A stretch of 25,217 nt of DNA from Planctomycetes bacterium UBA7888 (GTDB lineage Bacteria; Planctomycetota; UBA1135): assembly GCA_002500505.1 (NCBI GenBank), contig DLRM01000051.1, forward strand, positions 1 through 25,217, written 5' to 3'. Below are positions 23,596 to 25,217 of the stretch, piece by piece; position 1 is the stretch's first letter, and every line of letters starts with the position of its first letter. A program made the position numbers and the translations under genes. The notes under the pieces were generated by a model, which searched no databases, had not been told where the DNA came from, and worked only from the letters and a program-made list of their open reading frames with translations.

Positions 23596-23604
23596 ATTAT
23601 ACCA
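23596..23604 (-). promoter_or_regulatory. Extended -10 promoter for the minus-strand operon
   Basis: Read on the minus strand, TGGTATAAT is a perfect -10 hexamer (23601-23596) with the TG extension (23604-23603). No good -35 is seen, as is usual for extended -10 promoters. The expected start point, near 23589, is only about two bases before the ATG at 23587, so the mRNA would be nearly leaderless. Confidence 0.65.
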
Positions 23605-23656
23605 CGCCAATTGAGCCGCCGCAGGACTAGAGACTTGCGTAAATAGCTCTCAAAAG

Positions 23657-23688
23657 ATCCTACCAGGCCATAAACGATGAGGTAGGAT
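23657..23688. promoter_or_regulatory. Eight-base inverted repeat between divergent genes
   Basis: atcctacc (23657-23664) and ggtaggat (23681-23688) are perfect inverse complements separated by 16 bases. The element lies between the divergent promoter of the minus-strand operon and the start of the caspase-like gene. It could be an operator for a dimeric regulator or a hairpin in the leader of the caspase mRNA. The right arm holds a TAGGAT that might also serve as a weak -10 for the plus strand. Confidence 0.4.
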
Positions 23689-23699
23689 TGATAGACAAA

Positions 23700-25217
23700 A
23701 TGTTTATTCTCAGCCTTCTTTCTGCCGTCCCCACATTGATTCCTTTTGCGTCGCCGATACCCCAAAAAGCGCCCGAAAAACTGGCCCTTCTTGTAGGGAT
23801 TAACGAATACAAAGACCCCCCTACCCCGGCGCTGGCTGAGGGTCTGGATGGCTGCGTCAACGACATTCAGCGAATGGAGGGCGTACTCAAGCGCCGTTTC
23901 GGATTTAGCCCTCGCAACATCAAAACTCTTCTGAACGAAGAGGCCACTCATGAGAACATTGTGAAGCAGTTTGACCAGTGGCTCATCCAGCGCGCAGGCC
24001 CCAATACCGAAGTCCTTTTCTGGTATTCCGGCCACGGTTCCCGCCTCCCGGATGCATCCAAGGAGGCCGGCGCTGAAAATGATGGGCTCGATTCCACTTT
24101 CCTAGCTAATAACAGTCGCGCGGGTGGGGATTCTTTTGATATCACCGACGACGAAATCCACTCCCTTCTCCGCGCCCTCTGCGCCAAGACAGACCGTGTC
24201 ACCGTCATCACCGACTCTTGTCACTCAGGTGGGGTCACTCGAGGTCCCGGCGGCGCAAAGACTCGGGCAACCAGCGGGGGGGGAGCCCCCTTGGATTTCA
24301 ATCGAATTAGAAGCTTTTGGCCCAAAAAAATCCCCTTCCTTGAAGATGGTGACCCCGGTCGCTTCGGCGACCTTCCATATGTCCACCTTGCCGCCTGCGC
24401 TAGCCATCAAAAGGCAGGCGAAGTGGAAGTTCGCGCTCGGGGTGGCGACTGGACTTCTTTCGGTGTCTTTTCTTTCTTCCTAGCCAATGAACTAGAAAAG
24501 CTACAGCCAGGCACGACCTATCGTGAATTGGCGCGTCGAGTGACTCTTCGAGTTGCCGAGCAAAAAGCAAATCAGGATGTCCAAATCGAAGGCGCCATGG
24601 ACCGCCTTGTTTTTGGTGCTAAGTTTGCAGAACGCCCCCCTGGCTTTTCTGGCACCGCCCTCCCTGACAATGGCGGCATCGATATTAATGCCGGAACTGT
24701 CCACTTACTGCGCCGCAAAAGTGTGGTTGAAGTTCGCAGCCTGGACGGAAAAGTGATTGGAAAGGCCAAGATCCGAAAAGTTTGGGCTGAGTCTTCGACC
24801 GCACGATGGGTTGGCAAGCCACCCACTATTGAAAAGACAGAGCCTGTCCAAGTAATTGAAGTAGAACGCGCGGGCGGGGAAGATCCTCTTTTGGTTTATG
24901 TCCCTGAAGGCACTCTTGGCGATGCAATCGTTTCAGAACTCAACAAACGGATGGAAGGCCTTTTGGATCTTGTCCGTAAACCTGTTCGAGGAAACGGCTA
25001 TCAACTTTTTATTCCAGAAGGCTCCACGAAAATGGAGCTCAGCACTTGCGCGGATGACTTGGTTTTATTCCGAGAGGAGAGCACTGCTGGCAAGGATCGC
25101 GCAGAACGCATTGCCAAGAGCGTTGCGGAAGAACTCAATGCAGAGTTCCGACACAACCGGCTTTTGAATCTTGCCAATACTCCAAGTGGCTTAGACCTCC
25201 AGCTCCGCCTCGAATCT
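23700..25217 (+). CDS. Exported caspase-like peptidase (family C14), 3' end outside the window
   Basis: The frame is open from ATG 23700 to the last base, giving 506 residues so far. An N-terminal hydrophobic segment (about 1-18) looks like a signal peptide. The caspase fold covers about 27-305: ALLVGINEY (29-37), GCVNDIQRM (51-59), then the catalytic histidine H112 in WYSGHGS and the catalytic cysteine C174 in DSCHSGG. This is the metacaspase/C14 pattern with both catalytic residues kept, so activity is likely. The region after 305 is a separate alpha/beta part I do not recognise. It is transcribed away from the metalloprotease operon, with a 112-bp gap. The ribosome site is weak. Export would make it act in the periplasm or outside, unlike cytosolic metacaspases. 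Confidence 0.93.
   Translation, partial: MFILSLLSAVPTLIPFASPIPQKAPEKLALLVGINEYKDPPTPALAEGLDGCVNDIQRMEGVLKRRFGFSPRNIKTLLNEEATHENIVKQFDQWLIQRAGPNTEVLFWYSGHGSRLPDASKEAGAENDGLDSTFLANNSRAGGDSFDITDDEIHSLLRALCAKTDRVTVITDSCHSGGVTRGPGGAKTRATSGGGAPLDFNRIRSFWPKKIPFLEDGDPGRFGDLPYVHLAACASHQKAGEVEVRARGGDWTSFGVFSFFLANELEKLQPGTTYRELARRVTLRVAEQKANQDVQIEGAMDRLVFGAKFAERPPGFSGTALPDNGGIDINAGTVHLLRRKSVVEVRSLDGKVIGKAKIRKVWAESSTARWVGKPPTIEKTEPVQVIEVERAGGEDPLLVYVPEGTLGDAIVSELNKRMEGLLDLVRKPVRGNGYQLFIPEGSTKMELSTCADDLVLFREESTAGKDRAERIAKSVAEELNAEFRHNRLLNLANTPSGLDLQLRLES

Noticed and set aside
23571..24035. A 154-codon minus-strand frame covering the divergent promoter region and the caspase start
   Set aside because: It would occupy the extended -10 box and lie antisense to the catalytic domain; the product has no recognisable features.
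1..25217. CRISPR arrays, tRNA or rRNA genes, insertion sequences, phage genes
   Set aside because: I saw no regularly spaced repeats, no cloverleaf or rRNA core sequences, and no transposase or integrase motif in any frame.

Overview
The window is bacterial and densely coded. It encodes a secretin, a GspE/GspF pair and lipoprotein- and prepilin-type signals, which a diderm envelope requires. It also carries a complete archaeal-type DNA topoisomerase VI (Top6B and Top6A). That enzyme is known in a scattered minority of bacteria. Together with exported matrixin-like, caspase-like and MBOAT/SGNH genes, it would fit Planctomycetota or another large-genome environmental phylum. No rRNA or core marker is present, so this placement is an inference. 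I see no tRNA, rRNA, CRISPR array, insertion sequence or phage gene.

Layout. (1) 1-197 is leader DNA, then top6B and top6A overlap by one base (198-3031). (2) A 172-bp gap holds a hairpin and a 16-bp repeat that also occurs upstream of top6B. (3) From 3204 to 15564 runs a type II secretion / type IV pilus-like operon of fifteen genes. Thirteen of its fourteen internal junctions overlap. The order is a GspG-like pseudopilin, a 66-aa membrane peptide, PilM-, PilN- and PilO-like platform proteins, a GspC/PilP-like protein, the secretin, a TPR lipoprotein, the ATPase GspE with an extra N-terminal STAS-like domain, GspF, four further pseudopilin-like proteins, and a short paralogue of the last one. 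(4) An MBOAT O-acyltransferase and an SGNH-like protein follow on the same strand (15591-18037). (5) On the minus strand, a three-gene operon reads from 23587 down to 18039: a doubly membrane-anchored protein, a GH39-like glycoside hydrolase with a C-terminal anchor, and a matrixin-like metalloprotease with IPT/TIG domains and a Gly/Cys-rich C-terminal sorting signal. (6) Divergent from it, a signal-peptide-bearing caspase-like (C14) peptidase starts at 23700 and runs off the end.

How the parts may work together (inference). The secretion operon encodes most of a machine that assembles a pseudopilus and exports folded proteins. The MBOAT/SGNH pair could acylate an exported polysaccharide and the GH39-like protein could cut one. 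The matrixin carries a C-terminal signal of the kind often seen on proteins that pass through type II secretion, so it is a plausible local client. The topoisomerase pair is functionally separate.

The observations I rate highest are the STAS-like plus MshEN double regulatory N-terminus on GspE, the shared anchor motif in two adjacent exported proteins, a strong extended -10 promoter placed to give an almost leaderless mRNA, and the bacterial Topo VI with lysine-rich additions.
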